The notes: a model not told the origin generated them from the sequence alone. Shown: positions 1-6,006, counted from the first letter of the stretch. The stretch is 6,652 nucleotides of DNA from Sphingobacterium thalpophilum (GCA_943325255.2 CALPOS020000118.1:1-6652), one strand, 5' to 3'. A program made the numbers and translations.

Positions 1-578
1 CCTAATTCTTCCAGTGTCGGCCAGATTGCCGATGGTATTTCAGGTGAATTAATCTTTCCTGGTTTCGCAAAAATATCCCTAACAACAGCATCCTTTTCCG
101 TTTTCTTTCTGAAATTGGTAAACACATCCGGAATATCCTTTATTGAAAAAGGCAAATCCTCGGCATGATACAAAGTGCTTGTACTATATGATTCAAACTC
201 GCATCTCAACTTAAACAAGCTATCAACTACCTTTTTCTCAGACTGCTTTTCTTCCTGCGCCACTTCACGTTTTGCATACACTTTGGACACTTTGAACTGT
301 TCTACAACTTTTGCAATTTCAACTTCTGGTTTTCCTCTGAGAATAAGTAATCCAGAACCTAGGTCACGTAAGTTTTTATCCAAATCCTGCAATGATTCCA
401 GTAAAAACTGGGCTCTAATGCTACCTGTCTTCTTAAATCCAAAAGAAGTAGTTGCAAAATGAGCATCATCAAAACAATAAACGGGAATAACTTCATCACT
501 TTGCGCAATGGCTTTTACCAGCGTTTCGTTGTCTTCAAGTCGTAAATCAGTTTTAAACCAAACAATAGAACGTTTCAT
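1..578 (-). CDS. DASH-type cryptochrome, N-terminal part (runs off left edge)
   Basis: This is the first 192 residues of a cryptochrome of the DASH family; the rest, including the whole FAD-binding domain, lies outside the window. It starts IVWFKTDLR (residues 5-13), the first strand of the alpha/beta photolyase antenna domain. Two stretches are typical of DASH members: STSTLYHAEDLPF near 132-144 and DVFTNFRKKTE near 151-161. DASH proteins bind FAD, usually with methenyltetrahydrofolate as antenna, and repair cyclobutane dimers mainly in single-stranded DNA or act as blue-light sensors; which applies here cannot be told from this half. The ATG (578-576) overlaps the TGA of the upstream iron-sulfur photolyase in an ATGA junction, so translation is probably coupled. 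It is the last visible gene of the operon. I am sure of the superfamily and fairly sure of the DASH assignment. No frameshift is visible in this part. Confidence 0.92.
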   Translation of the reverse strand, partial: MKRSIVWFKTDLRLEDNETLVKAIAQSDEVIPVYCFDDAHFATTSFGFKKTGSIRAQFLLESLQDLDKNLRDLGSGLLILRGKPEVEIAKVVEQFKVSKVYAKREVAQEEKQSEKKVVDSLFKLRCEFESYSTSTLYHAEDLPFSIKDIPDVFTNFRKKTEKDAVVRDIFAKPGKINSPEIPSAIWPTLEEL

Positions 579-2113
579 AATTCATTAATATTTTCCAAAT
601 AATAATTAGCTTGCTTCAACAATGCCGCTTTGGCATCGGGTTTCATTTTTCTCCAAACATTATACATCATGCCTATTCTTGGATTCTTACTTAGTTTTTC
701 TTCATTTCTATCGTAGAAATTCCAATATAAACTGTTGAATGGGCACGATTTTTCACCAGTTTTTAAAGTCTTATTATAAAAACAACTCCCACAATAGTGA
801 CTCATTTTATCAATGTAGGCGGCTGAACTTACATAAGGTTTCGTGCCAACAATGCCACCATCGGCAAACTGACTCATGCCGCGAGTATTGGTGATTTCAA
901 CCCATTCGATAGCATCGATATAAATGCCTAGATACCACGCATCAACTTCATCAGGATGAACACCTGCCAACAAAGCAAAATTGCCTGTAATCATCAACCG
1001 TTGGATGTGATGTGCATAAGCGTAATGCAGCGATTGTTTAATTGAATCTTTAAGACAATTCATTTTCGTTTTTCCTGTCCAAAACCACTCAGGTAATTTT
1101 TCCTGATTATCAAAAAAATTCATTGAAGCATATTCAGGCATTTTCAACCAATAAATTCCTCTCATGTATTCGCGCCAGCCAATGATTTGACGCACAAAAC
1201 CTTCCAATTGATTGTATTCGATTTCATTCGGTCTTTTACGCCATTCTTTAATCGCACTCTCGATTACTTCTTGTGGTGAAATCATTTTTACGTTCATCGA
1301 AAATGAAATTCGGGAATGATATAAAGACCACTCGTTTGGGGTCATTGCATCTTGATAAGAACCAAAGAGATGCAAACATTCCGTTACGAAAAACTCCAAT
1401 AGTTGCAACGATTGGGTTCTGTTTATAGGCCAAACAAAATGACTTGCGTCAATATTTCCAATTGTTCTTATATCTGTCTGTTCTAGTTCTCGAACAATTG
1501 ATGCAATATCATTATCAAATATTAATGGCTCAATTGGTTTGTGGTTTTTGGGCAATTTTTTCCTATTCTCTCCGTCGTAATTCCATTGTCCGGTGACCGG
1601 TTGCAAACCTTCCATCAAAACATCATGCTTTTTTCGTAAGGCACGATAGAAACTTTCTAAAAGAAATGATTTTTTACCTTCAAAGAAACTTCCCAATTCT
1701 TCCCTAGTGGTAAAAAAATGTTCCGAATCAACCGCAGCACTTGTTACTGCTATAGATTGACAGAGATTTTTCAACTGTTGATCTACTCGATATTCGTCAG
1801 GCAATTGATATTCAAAATGATTGAACGAATATTTCGAAATTAGACACTGAATATTCTTGTCAAAAGACTGCTGATTGTCTTCATCATTAAGTTTTATGTA
1901 AATAACTTGATGATTATTAGCTGCTAATTCGGTGGCAAAAGCACGCATCGCGGCAAAAAAACCGACTACTTTTTGAATGTGATGTATCGCATAATCTGTT
2001 TCTGTTCGGACTTCCATCAGAACATAAGTTACATCGCTATCAACACGTTCAAACCAGTAATGCTGGCTGTTGAGTTGATCGCCCAGAACTAATCTTAGAA
2101 TTTTAGTTGCCAT
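575..2113 (-). CDS. Iron-sulfur bacterial cryptochrome/photolyase (FeS-BCP, PhrB/CryB type)
   Basis: This 512-residue protein belongs to the FeS-BCP branch (COG3046, 'deoxyribodipyrimidine photolyase-related'), whose characterised members are Agrobacterium PhrB, a (6-4) photolyase, and Rhodobacter CryB. The N-terminus LRLVLGDQLN (6-15) is the family signature of the antenna domain, which in PhrB/CryB binds a ribityllumazine. The four cysteines that ligate the 4Fe-4S cluster appear as C353, C441, C444 and C457; their spacings (88, 3, 13) equal those I recall for PhrB (C350, C438, C441, C454). The His pair H368-H369 before IQRLM corresponds to the PhrB active-site histidines needed for (6-4) repair. 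Length is normal and no key residue is missing, so (6-4) photoproduct repair is the best prediction, not proven. Its ATG lies inside the end of the DUF2256 gene (11-base overlap) and its stop overlaps the DASH gene start, so it is probably translated by coupling. Confidence 0.95.
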   Translation of the reverse strand: MATKILRLVLGDQLNSQHYWFERVDSDVTYVLMEVRTETDYAIHHIQKVVGFFAAMRAFATELAANNHQVIYIKLNDEDNQQSFDKNIQCLISKYSFNHFEYQLPDEYRVDQQLKNLCQSIAVTSAAVDSEHFFTTREELGSFFEGKKSFLLESFYRALRKKHDVLMEGLQPVTGQWNYDGENRKKLPKNHKPIEPLIFDNDIASIVRELEQTDIRTIGNIDASHFVWPINRTQSLQLLEFFVTECLHLFGSYQDAMTPNEWSLYHSRISFSMNVKMISPQEVIESAIKEWRKRPNEIEYNQLEGFVRQIIGWREYMRGIYWLKMPEYASMNFFDNQEKLPEWFWTGKTKMNCLKDSIKQSLHYAYAHHIQRLMITGNFALLAGVHPDEVDAWYLGIYIDAIEWVEITNTRGMSQFADGGIVGTKPYVSSAAYIDKMSHYCGSCFYNKTLKTGEKSCPFNSLYWNFYDRNEEKLSKNPRIGMMYNVWRKMKPDAKAALLKQANYYLENINEL

Positions 2114-2252
2114 TTAATTTATTCATTCTGCATTGATTACTGCAGTACTTTACTTCATCCCATACTTTTTCCCATTTCTTTCGCCATGAAAAAGGTTTGT
2201 TGCAAACCACGCATATTTTATTCGGCAGATGTTGTTTTTTAACTCCTTTCAT
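2103..2252 (-). CDS. DUF2256 small zinc-ribbon-like protein
   Basis: This is a 49-residue gene squeezed between two larger ones and easily missed. It reads MKGVKKQHLPNKICVVC... and matches DUF2256, a family of about 40-60 residues with unknown function. Two cysteine pairs, C14-x2-C17 and C37-x3-C41, suggest a single zinc site; between them is a basic, tryptophan-rich stretch (W23, W27 and W31, four residues apart) and the family's WDEVKYCS-type motif (31-38). The ATG at 2252-2250 lies inside the end of the DUF2071 gene (14-base overlap), and its TAA lies inside the start of the iron-sulfur photolyase (11-base overlap). DUF2256 genes are often found beside photolyase/cryptochrome genes, as here; that is from general knowledge, not searched. 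A role as a nucleic-acid or protein binding adaptor is guesswork. An AAAGGAG motif lies just inside the gene, but no better start follows it. Confidence 0.92.
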   Translation of the reverse strand: MKGVKKQHLPNKICVVCNKPFSWRKKWEKVWDEVKYCSNQCRMNKLNGN

Positions 2253-2973
2253 TGGTAAGATGCAATCTGTTTCTTTTCCAATCTACTGATACAGAAGAAC
2301 CTTTCGCTAAAAAGACCGCTGTTGGTTTAGTTTTATTAAGCACAGAAAAAGCAGAACCATACATGGCAATGAAATCACAATTAATATTGTAATTCAACAT
2401 AGTACAAACTTTCCAACTCGGATGTTGCAAGTGATACTCTTCTGTCGTGCATTCATTCACTTTGGTGTAACCGTAATAATGTTCGTAGATAAATTCCTCG
2501 AGAGAATTGTGACGCATTTCTTTTGAAGCTACTTCAGTCTCTACCAAAATATGATTCCATTTTTTATCCAGTAGCCATTCAAATTTTACCTGCTGTTTTT
2601 CTGAATATCGATGGATGAAATGTTTGGTTGGTACTACGGTATAATGTTCTTTATATAATTTGTTCGCCATCCAAGCCACGATGCGATAGGGAATCGTTTC
2701 GTTGATAAAAACAACACCACGTTTGACTGTCGTTCCTTCTTTTCGCTTTACATAAAACCGTAGATTAATTTCTTCAAAATTCCCGAAATACGGAATCGGA
2801 ATTTTGAATATTTTGGTGTTTTTGAACATAAAACCAACTAAACTCACATAGGCTTTTCCATTAAACAAATCGAGTTCAACACCTTTGGGCAAAAAGGGCA
2901 ACAGTATTTCTGGATCAATTTCGTAATTGACCATGATGATGTTTTCCCAATTTGCTTTTAAAAAAGTAGCCAT
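2239..2973 (-). CDS. DUF2071 family protein (YqjF-like)
   Basis: The 244-residue protein matches DUF2071 (YqjF-like, COG3361), an uncharacterised family whose fold resembles acetoacetate decarboxylase. Recognisable features are the opening LKANWENIIMVNYEIDP (5-21), followed by ILLPFLPKGVELDLFNGKAY (23-42), VSLVGFMF (43-50), INLRFYVKR (69-77) and GVVFINETIPYRIVAWMANKLY (86-107). These correspond to the family's 'proline/leucine-rich entry, VSLVGF, NLRxYV, GVxFxxE' blocks. There is no signal peptide or membrane segment, so it is probably cytosolic. No catalytic activity is established for the family, and I do not assign one. Its ATG (2973-2971) shares one base with the TAA of the photolyase before it (TAATG), and its end overlaps the DUF2256 gene, so it is translated as part of the photolyase operon. 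The position suggests a light- or damage-linked role by association only. Confidence 0.88.
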   Translation of the reverse strand: MATFLKANWENIIMVNYEIDPEILLPFLPKGVELDLFNGKAYVSLVGFMFKNTKIFKIPIPYFGNFEEINLRFYVKRKEGTTVKRGVVFINETIPYRIVAWMANKLYKEHYTVVPTKHFIHRYSEKQQVKFEWLLDKKWNHILVETEVASKEMRHNSLEEFIYEHYYGYTKVNECTTEEYHLQHPSWKVCTMLNYNINCDFIAMYGSAFSVLNKTKPTAVFLAKGSSVSVDWKRNRLHLTNERS

Positions 2974-4466
2974 TATGATGTTTTATTAGATTTAAATTTC
3001 TGCTTCGAGCTATTGACATGCTTTTTTAAAATTCGACTTCCTTCTTCCCTAACGTCGTCATTCTTGCGAAAACTCCAGACAATATCGCTGGCGTATTTTC
3101 TTGTTTCTTCTATATTGACAATTGGCTTTGGATAATCTTTTCCAATTTCACAGTGATAAAATTGTTGCTCGATAGGATTCAATTTCCACGGTTCATGAAT
3201 CAAATTAACTGGGATTTCTGCCAATTCTGGAATCCATTGTTTGATAAAAACACCCTCAGGATCATGTTCTTCAGAATTCTTAATGGGGCTGTAAATTCGA
3301 ATCGTATTAATTCCAGTCGTCCCGGATTGCATCTGTAATTGCGGATAGTGAATTCCAGGTTCGTAATCTAAAAACTGTCGCGCTAAAAAATGCAATTCAC
3401 GCCAATCTTGCCACAAATTGAACGTAAAAAAAGAAACCACCATCGCCCGCATTCTAAAATTGAGATACCCAGTAGCTACAACGCATCGCATACACGCATC
3501 AATAATCGGAATACCCGTTTTCCCTTCTTGCCAAGCTTTGATATAGCTTTCGTTTTTGGGTTTTACCAACGAATCGTATGCTCGATTTACATTTTCAAAT
3601 TCCATTCGGCATTCGTCTTCAAACTTTTGTATAAAATGACAATGCCAATGCAACCTTGAGACAAAATTGAGTATCGCTCTTTTGTTTTTGGAACTTTCAT
3701 AATGTTGATTTGTATACTGATAAATCATTCGCATGCTAATATTCCCGTACGTCAAATAAGGTGACAACCGACTACATCCTTTTCTACTCAAACTTGGTTT
3801 CGAGATATGTTTGCTGTAGTTGACATATCGCTCTTTGACGAAACTATCTAAATATCGCCACGCATAGTTTTCTCCACCTGCTTGAAAATTTTTGTTTCGA
3901 GATGTAATTTCTTTACTTAGATTTTCACCTTTTACCGCATTATAAAAATTTGCATCTAAACGCTCTAATTTTAGTGAATTGAGATCTATTATTTTTGGCG
4001 CGGCGCGCATTACAGATTCCCATCTTTTGTCCCAATCACTTCTCGATTTAAGTTTCCGAATGACACCATGCATTTGAAATTGTTCCCAATCTATATTACA
4101 TTCCTGAAAGAAAATATCCATCTCTATATCGCGATCGTAGGTCACTTTATTACCTATTTCTTGGTGGGAAAAAACGGACTTCACGTCATAAATTTGAACC
4201 AATTCCTCAAAAACAGTTTTGACTTCATTTTGAAAAAAATAAATCTTCGCTCCAATTCCGTCCAATTTTGCTTGCATGTCTGCTATCGACTCATAAATAA
4301 AACGCCAATGACGGTTATCAGAATCATCATAATTCATCACTGACGGCTCAAAAAAATACAGCAATAAAATGGTTAGATTTTCTTGTTGTGCCCAATAGAG
4401 TGGTTCATGATCTAAAAAACGTAAATCACGTTTAAACCAAACAATATTGACAGCTTTTTTACTCAA
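2973..4466 (-). CDS. Divergent cryptochrome/photolyase family protein (TTG start)
   Basis: The 497-residue protein has the full two-domain photolyase plan: antenna domain starting NIVWFKRDLRFLDHEPL (7-23), then an FAD-binding helical domain with the phosphate-binding SRLSPYLTYGNIS (232-244), GKTGIPIIDACMR (315-327) and DPEGVFIKQWIPEL (402-415). The active site is unlike class I CPD photolyases. In my hand alignment to E. coli PhrB, W277 falls at S270, N341 at F337, N378 (facing flavin N5) at H373, W382 (proximal Trp of the electron chain) at L377 and W384 at M379; W359 is kept as W355. It may therefore be a cryptochrome-like sensor or repair a different lesion. The start is TTG (4466-4464), overlapping the upstream TGA as TTGA; no ATG would retain the first strand. 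The region around SRLHWHCHFIQKFEDE (270-285) looks family-specific. The C-terminus is basic, rich in Lys and Ser (480-497). Confidence 0.92.
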   Translation of the reverse strand: MSKKAVNIVWFKRDLRFLDHEPLYWAQQENLTILLLYFFEPSVMNYDDSDNRHWRFIYESIADMQAKLDGIGAKIYFFQNEVKTVFEELVQIYDVKSVFSHQEIGNKVTYDRDIEMDIFFQECNIDWEQFQMHGVIRKLKSRSDWDKRWESVMRAAPKIIDLNSLKLERLDANFYNAVKGENLSKEITSRNKNFQAGGENYAWRYLDSFVKERYVNYSKHISKPSLSRKGCSRLSPYLTYGNISMRMIYQYTNQHYESSKNKRAILNFVSRLHWHCHFIQKFEDECRMEFENVNRAYDSLVKPKNESYIKAWQEGKTGIPIIDACMRCVVATGYLNFRMRAMVVSFFTFNLWQDWRELHFLARQFLDYEPGIHYPQLQMQSGTTGINTIRIYSPIKNSEEHDPEGVFIKQWIPELAEIPVNLIHEPWKLNPIEQQFYHCEIGKDYPKPIVNIEETRKYASDIVWSFRKNDDVREEGSRILKKHVNSSKQKFKSNKTS

Positions 4467-5107
4467 TTTATTTTGATGGATGTTAGTGTTTTGTCGGGTT
4501 TTGCATAACTCAATCGATCCAAGTGAACCGTTTTGTGATAGCTATCCAAACCAGAACAGGTAATCGATGCTGCTTTCTCTATATTTAGGAATCCATCTTC
4601 TTCAAGACAATCCGACGGAAAGTACACCGCTTTGACTTCACCAATGACCAAAACGGTATTATTGATAGTAAGATCAACTTTCTCCTTGAATTCCATAGCA
4701 ATTTGCACTTGACTTTCCGCTACAAATGGTGCAAAAAAATCATTCTTGTGTTCCACAGTCAATCCAGTCGCATCAAATTCTGAAATGGCTCTATCATACC
4801 TAGCCGAAGTCTGATGGGCTTGTCTGTAAATTGATTCATTAATATGATTGACTGTAAAAAATTTCGTCAACAAAATATTTTCTAGAGAATGACGCTCAAC
4901 CGCACCAGGACGAAAAATAATTCCCAACAGTGGAGGATTGCTACCAATGTGAATGAGAGAACTCACAATAGCCAAATTGGTTTGATTCAAATTATTTTGT
5001 GTCCCGATTAGACAGACACTCTTAAAGCCCGCTATGCTATTCACAAAATGAACGCGTTCCTGCTTTTCCATGGTCATTATGGTGTCGAAAGTGATTTGTT
5101 TTTGCAT
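4463..5107 (-). CDS. Flavin reductase-like (FMN-binding split-barrel) protein
   Basis: The 214-residue protein resembles the flavin reductase-like/DIM6-NTAB family (COG1853), FMN-binding split-barrel proteins that often use NAD(P)H to reduce flavins. The core is AGFKSVCLIGTQNNLNQTNLAIVSSLIHIGSNPPLLGIIFRPG (26-68), in which the 'TNLA..S...GSNPPL' block is where such proteins hold the FMN phosphate and isoalloxazine. It continues with FFTVNHI (83-89) and ends with the conserved GLDSYHKTVHLDRLSYAKPDK (186-206). Start at 5107 is the first ATG; M11 or M13 are possible alternatives. The stop TGA overlaps the TTG start of the divergent photolyase by four bases (TTGA), so the two are probably made together. 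Supplying reduced flavin to, or keeping FAD reduced in, the photolyases encoded downstream is an attractive inference but is not shown by sequence. The actual substrate flavin and electron donor are unknown. Confidence 0.87.
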   Translation of the reverse strand: MQKQITFDTIMTMEKQERVHFVNSIAGFKSVCLIGTQNNLNQTNLAIVSSLIHIGSNPPLLGIIFRPGAVERHSLENILLTKFFTVNHINESIYRQAHQTSARYDRAISEFDATGLTVEHKNDFFAPFVAESQVQIAMEFKEKVDLTINNTVLVIGEVKAVYFPSDCLEEDGFLNIEKAASITCSGLDSYHKTVHLDRLSYAKPDKTLTSIKIN

Positions 5108-5143
5108 TAGTAAGGAGCGTAAATGAATTTGAGATGTATTTTT

Positions 5144-5542
5144 TTAAAGTAACGAAACCCATTTTTTGTCGCTGTTCAACTTAAAAGTTCCGATATGTTC
5201 TTTATTCCATTCCAGTGGAGAAATTAGAGAAAGAAAATTAATACCATCTTCCCCTCGATACAAATGATAAATCTCACCGATTACGGGTTCAAATGAAAAT
5301 TTAGAACTATAGACCAGCTCATTCCATTCGTATTCCTGCATTAGATTTTGATATTGAACTTTAAGCTCATTGAACTTATTTTCAAACTCCTTATTCACAT
5401 TACTGATGCCACGACTTTTCCACGAAACAACATCATCAACTTTTATAACAGGCGCCCCAACACTCGATGCGTAAGGCAATAAACTGGCATGGTAACCTTT
5501 TTCATCAGAGTACACTACGTTGTCAGGAATTTCGTTTGTCAT
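5144..5542 (-). CDS. DUF2452 family protein
   Basis: The 132-residue protein matches DUF2452, an uncharacterised family common in Bacteroidota and some Proteobacteria. Recognisable blocks are LPYASSVGAPVIKVDDVVSW (22-41), a helical, charged middle with probable coiled-coil character (NVNKEFENKFNELKVQYQNL, 48-67), and YEWNELVYSSKFSFEPVIGE (71-90) leading to YHLY and LSLISPLEWN near 92-113. Some homologues are annotated as GTP-binding, but I see no Walker or G-box motif here, so I do not repeat that. No signal peptide or membrane segment is present. A weak Shine-Dalgarno-like AAAAGG lies about ten bases upstream of the ATG. It follows the DUF2805 gene by 27 bases and precedes the flavin reductase by 36 bases with no visible terminator between, which makes co-transcription likely. 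Its function is unknown. Confidence 0.85.
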   Translation of the reverse strand: MTNEIPDNVVYSDEKGYHASLLPYASSVGAPVIKVDDVVSWKSRGISNVNKEFENKFNELKVQYQNLMQEYEWNELVYSSKFSFEPVIGEIYHLYRGEDGINFLSLISPLEWNKEHIGTFKLNSDKKWVSLL

Positions 5543-5569
5543 TTTGATTTTACCTTTTAAATATTCTTT

Positions 5570-5854
5570 CTATCGCTTTGAAATTTTGTTATTCGATATG
5601 GCTCTTTGCAATTTGCATTTGAATCGATCAATTCCGTCAACTCTTGTTGCAGCATGTTTCGTTTTGCAATTTTCAACACGCTTCCGCCATAATTTATAAC
5701 TGCTGAACTTTAGTTCTTTTTTCATTAAAACTTTTACATCCGACTCTAAGAGACCAAATTGAAATCTGATTGCATCAAAAGGCGTTCGGTCTTCCCAAGC
5801 CATTTCAATAATTCGATCGATCTCTATGTCACTCAGTTCTCGCTGTTTTGGCAT
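5570..5854 (-). CDS. DUF2805/TIGR03643 family protein, first gene of the operon
   Basis: The 94-residue protein belongs to DUF2805/TIGR03643, small basic proteins of unknown function. The family core is plain: LSDIEIDRIIEMAWEDRTPF (7-26), DAIRFQFGLLESDVKVLMKK (27-46) and the basic stretch SSYKLWRKRVENCKTKHAA (51-69), followed by RFKCKLQRAISNNKISKR at the C-terminus. Residues about 24-46 look like a helix-turn-helix ('PFDAI..QFGL.ESDVK.LM'), so DNA binding is possible; this is my reading of the pattern and has not been shown for the family. Members are often encoded near photolyase or cryptochrome genes, which fits here. The ATG at 5854-5852 is preceded by a candidate Bacteroidota promoter, making this the operon's first gene. 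It could be a regulator of the cluster or an accessory factor. The C64 and C80 pair is too sparse to call a zinc site. Confidence 0.88.
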   Translation of the reverse strand: MPKQRELSDIEIDRIIEMAWEDRTPFDAIRFQFGLLESDVKVLMKKELKFSSYKLWRKRVENCKTKHAATRVDGIDRFKCKLQRAISNNKISKR

Positions 5855-5870
5855 TACATTTTTCTGTTTA

Positions 5871-5886
5871 TTTATTTTGAAATAAA
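5871..5886. promoter_or_regulatory. 16-base palindrome in the divergent intergenic region (possible operator)
   Basis: TTTATTT-TG-AAATAAA is a perfect inverted repeat with seven-base arms around a two-base centre. It sits at or just after the predicted transcription start of the light operon, a place where a repressor could act. A symmetric protein-binding site is one reading; the low GC content makes chance formation quite possible, and a hairpin with only a two-base loop would not form well. Confidence 0.25.
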
Positions 5887-5892
5887 GTTCAA

Positions 5893-5925
5893 CAAAATTA
5901 GCCTTTTATCCAGACAAGAATCAAA
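5893..5925 (-). promoter_or_regulatory. Candidate Bacteroidota promoter for the photolyase operon
   Basis: Read on the minus strand, TTTG (5925-5922) is followed after 21 bases by TAATTTTG (5900-5893), which matches the TAnnTTTG -7 box of the main Bacteroidota sigma factor, with a -33 TTG-type element within the usual spacing range. The predicted start would be near 5886, giving a leader of about 30 bases before the DUF2805 ATG. The region is very AT-rich, so chance matches are a concern. Confidence 0.5.
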
Positions 5926-6006
5926 AAATTTTCATAAAATTGAACCACAAAAAATAAAGACTATTCGAGAAAAAATCCCTTATTTTGCCAAATACTTTCA
6001 AAAACC

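Larger units (their letters stand above)
1..5854 (-). other. Probable eight-gene light-response/photorepair operon
   Basis: Eight minus-strand genes run without a visible terminator between them. Junctions in order of transcription: 27-base gap, 36-base gap, 4-base overlap (TTGA), 1-base overlap (TAATG), 14-base overlap, 11-base overlap and 4-base overlap (ATGA). Such packing strongly suggests one mRNA with coupled translation, at least from the flavin reductase onward. The only good promoter candidate lies before the DUF2805 gene. The 3' end is outside the window, so further members are possible. Confidence 0.75.

Noticed and set aside
175..462. Plus-strand open frame of 95 codons
   Set aside because: It lies antisense to the DASH cryptochrome, resembles no protein family I know, and the minus-strand reading has clear photolyase motifs.
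1248..1433. Minus-strand open frame of 61 codons in another frame
   Set aside because: It is wholly inside the iron-sulfur photolyase gene and has no recognisable motif.
3998..4010. Short GC-rich patch (GGCGCGGCGCGC) in an AT-rich region
   Set aside because: It simply encodes Met-Arg-Ala-Ala-Pro at residues 153-157 of the divergent photolyase; no repeat or site follows from it.
3153..4343. Three plus-strand open frames (3153-3338, 3390-3659, 4068-4343)
   Set aside because: All are antisense to the divergent photolyase, whose reading frame carries conserved motifs throughout; the translated products look like random composition.
5108..5143. Gap between DUF2452 and the flavin reductase as a terminator or internal promoter
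   Set aside because: There is a run of A/T but no inverted repeat, and no TAnnTTTG box on the minus strand.
5980..5988. TTATTTTG-like -7 box on the plus strand before aroB
   Set aside because: It is one base off the TAnnTTTG pattern and has no TTG element at proper spacing upstream, so I do not call it a promoter.
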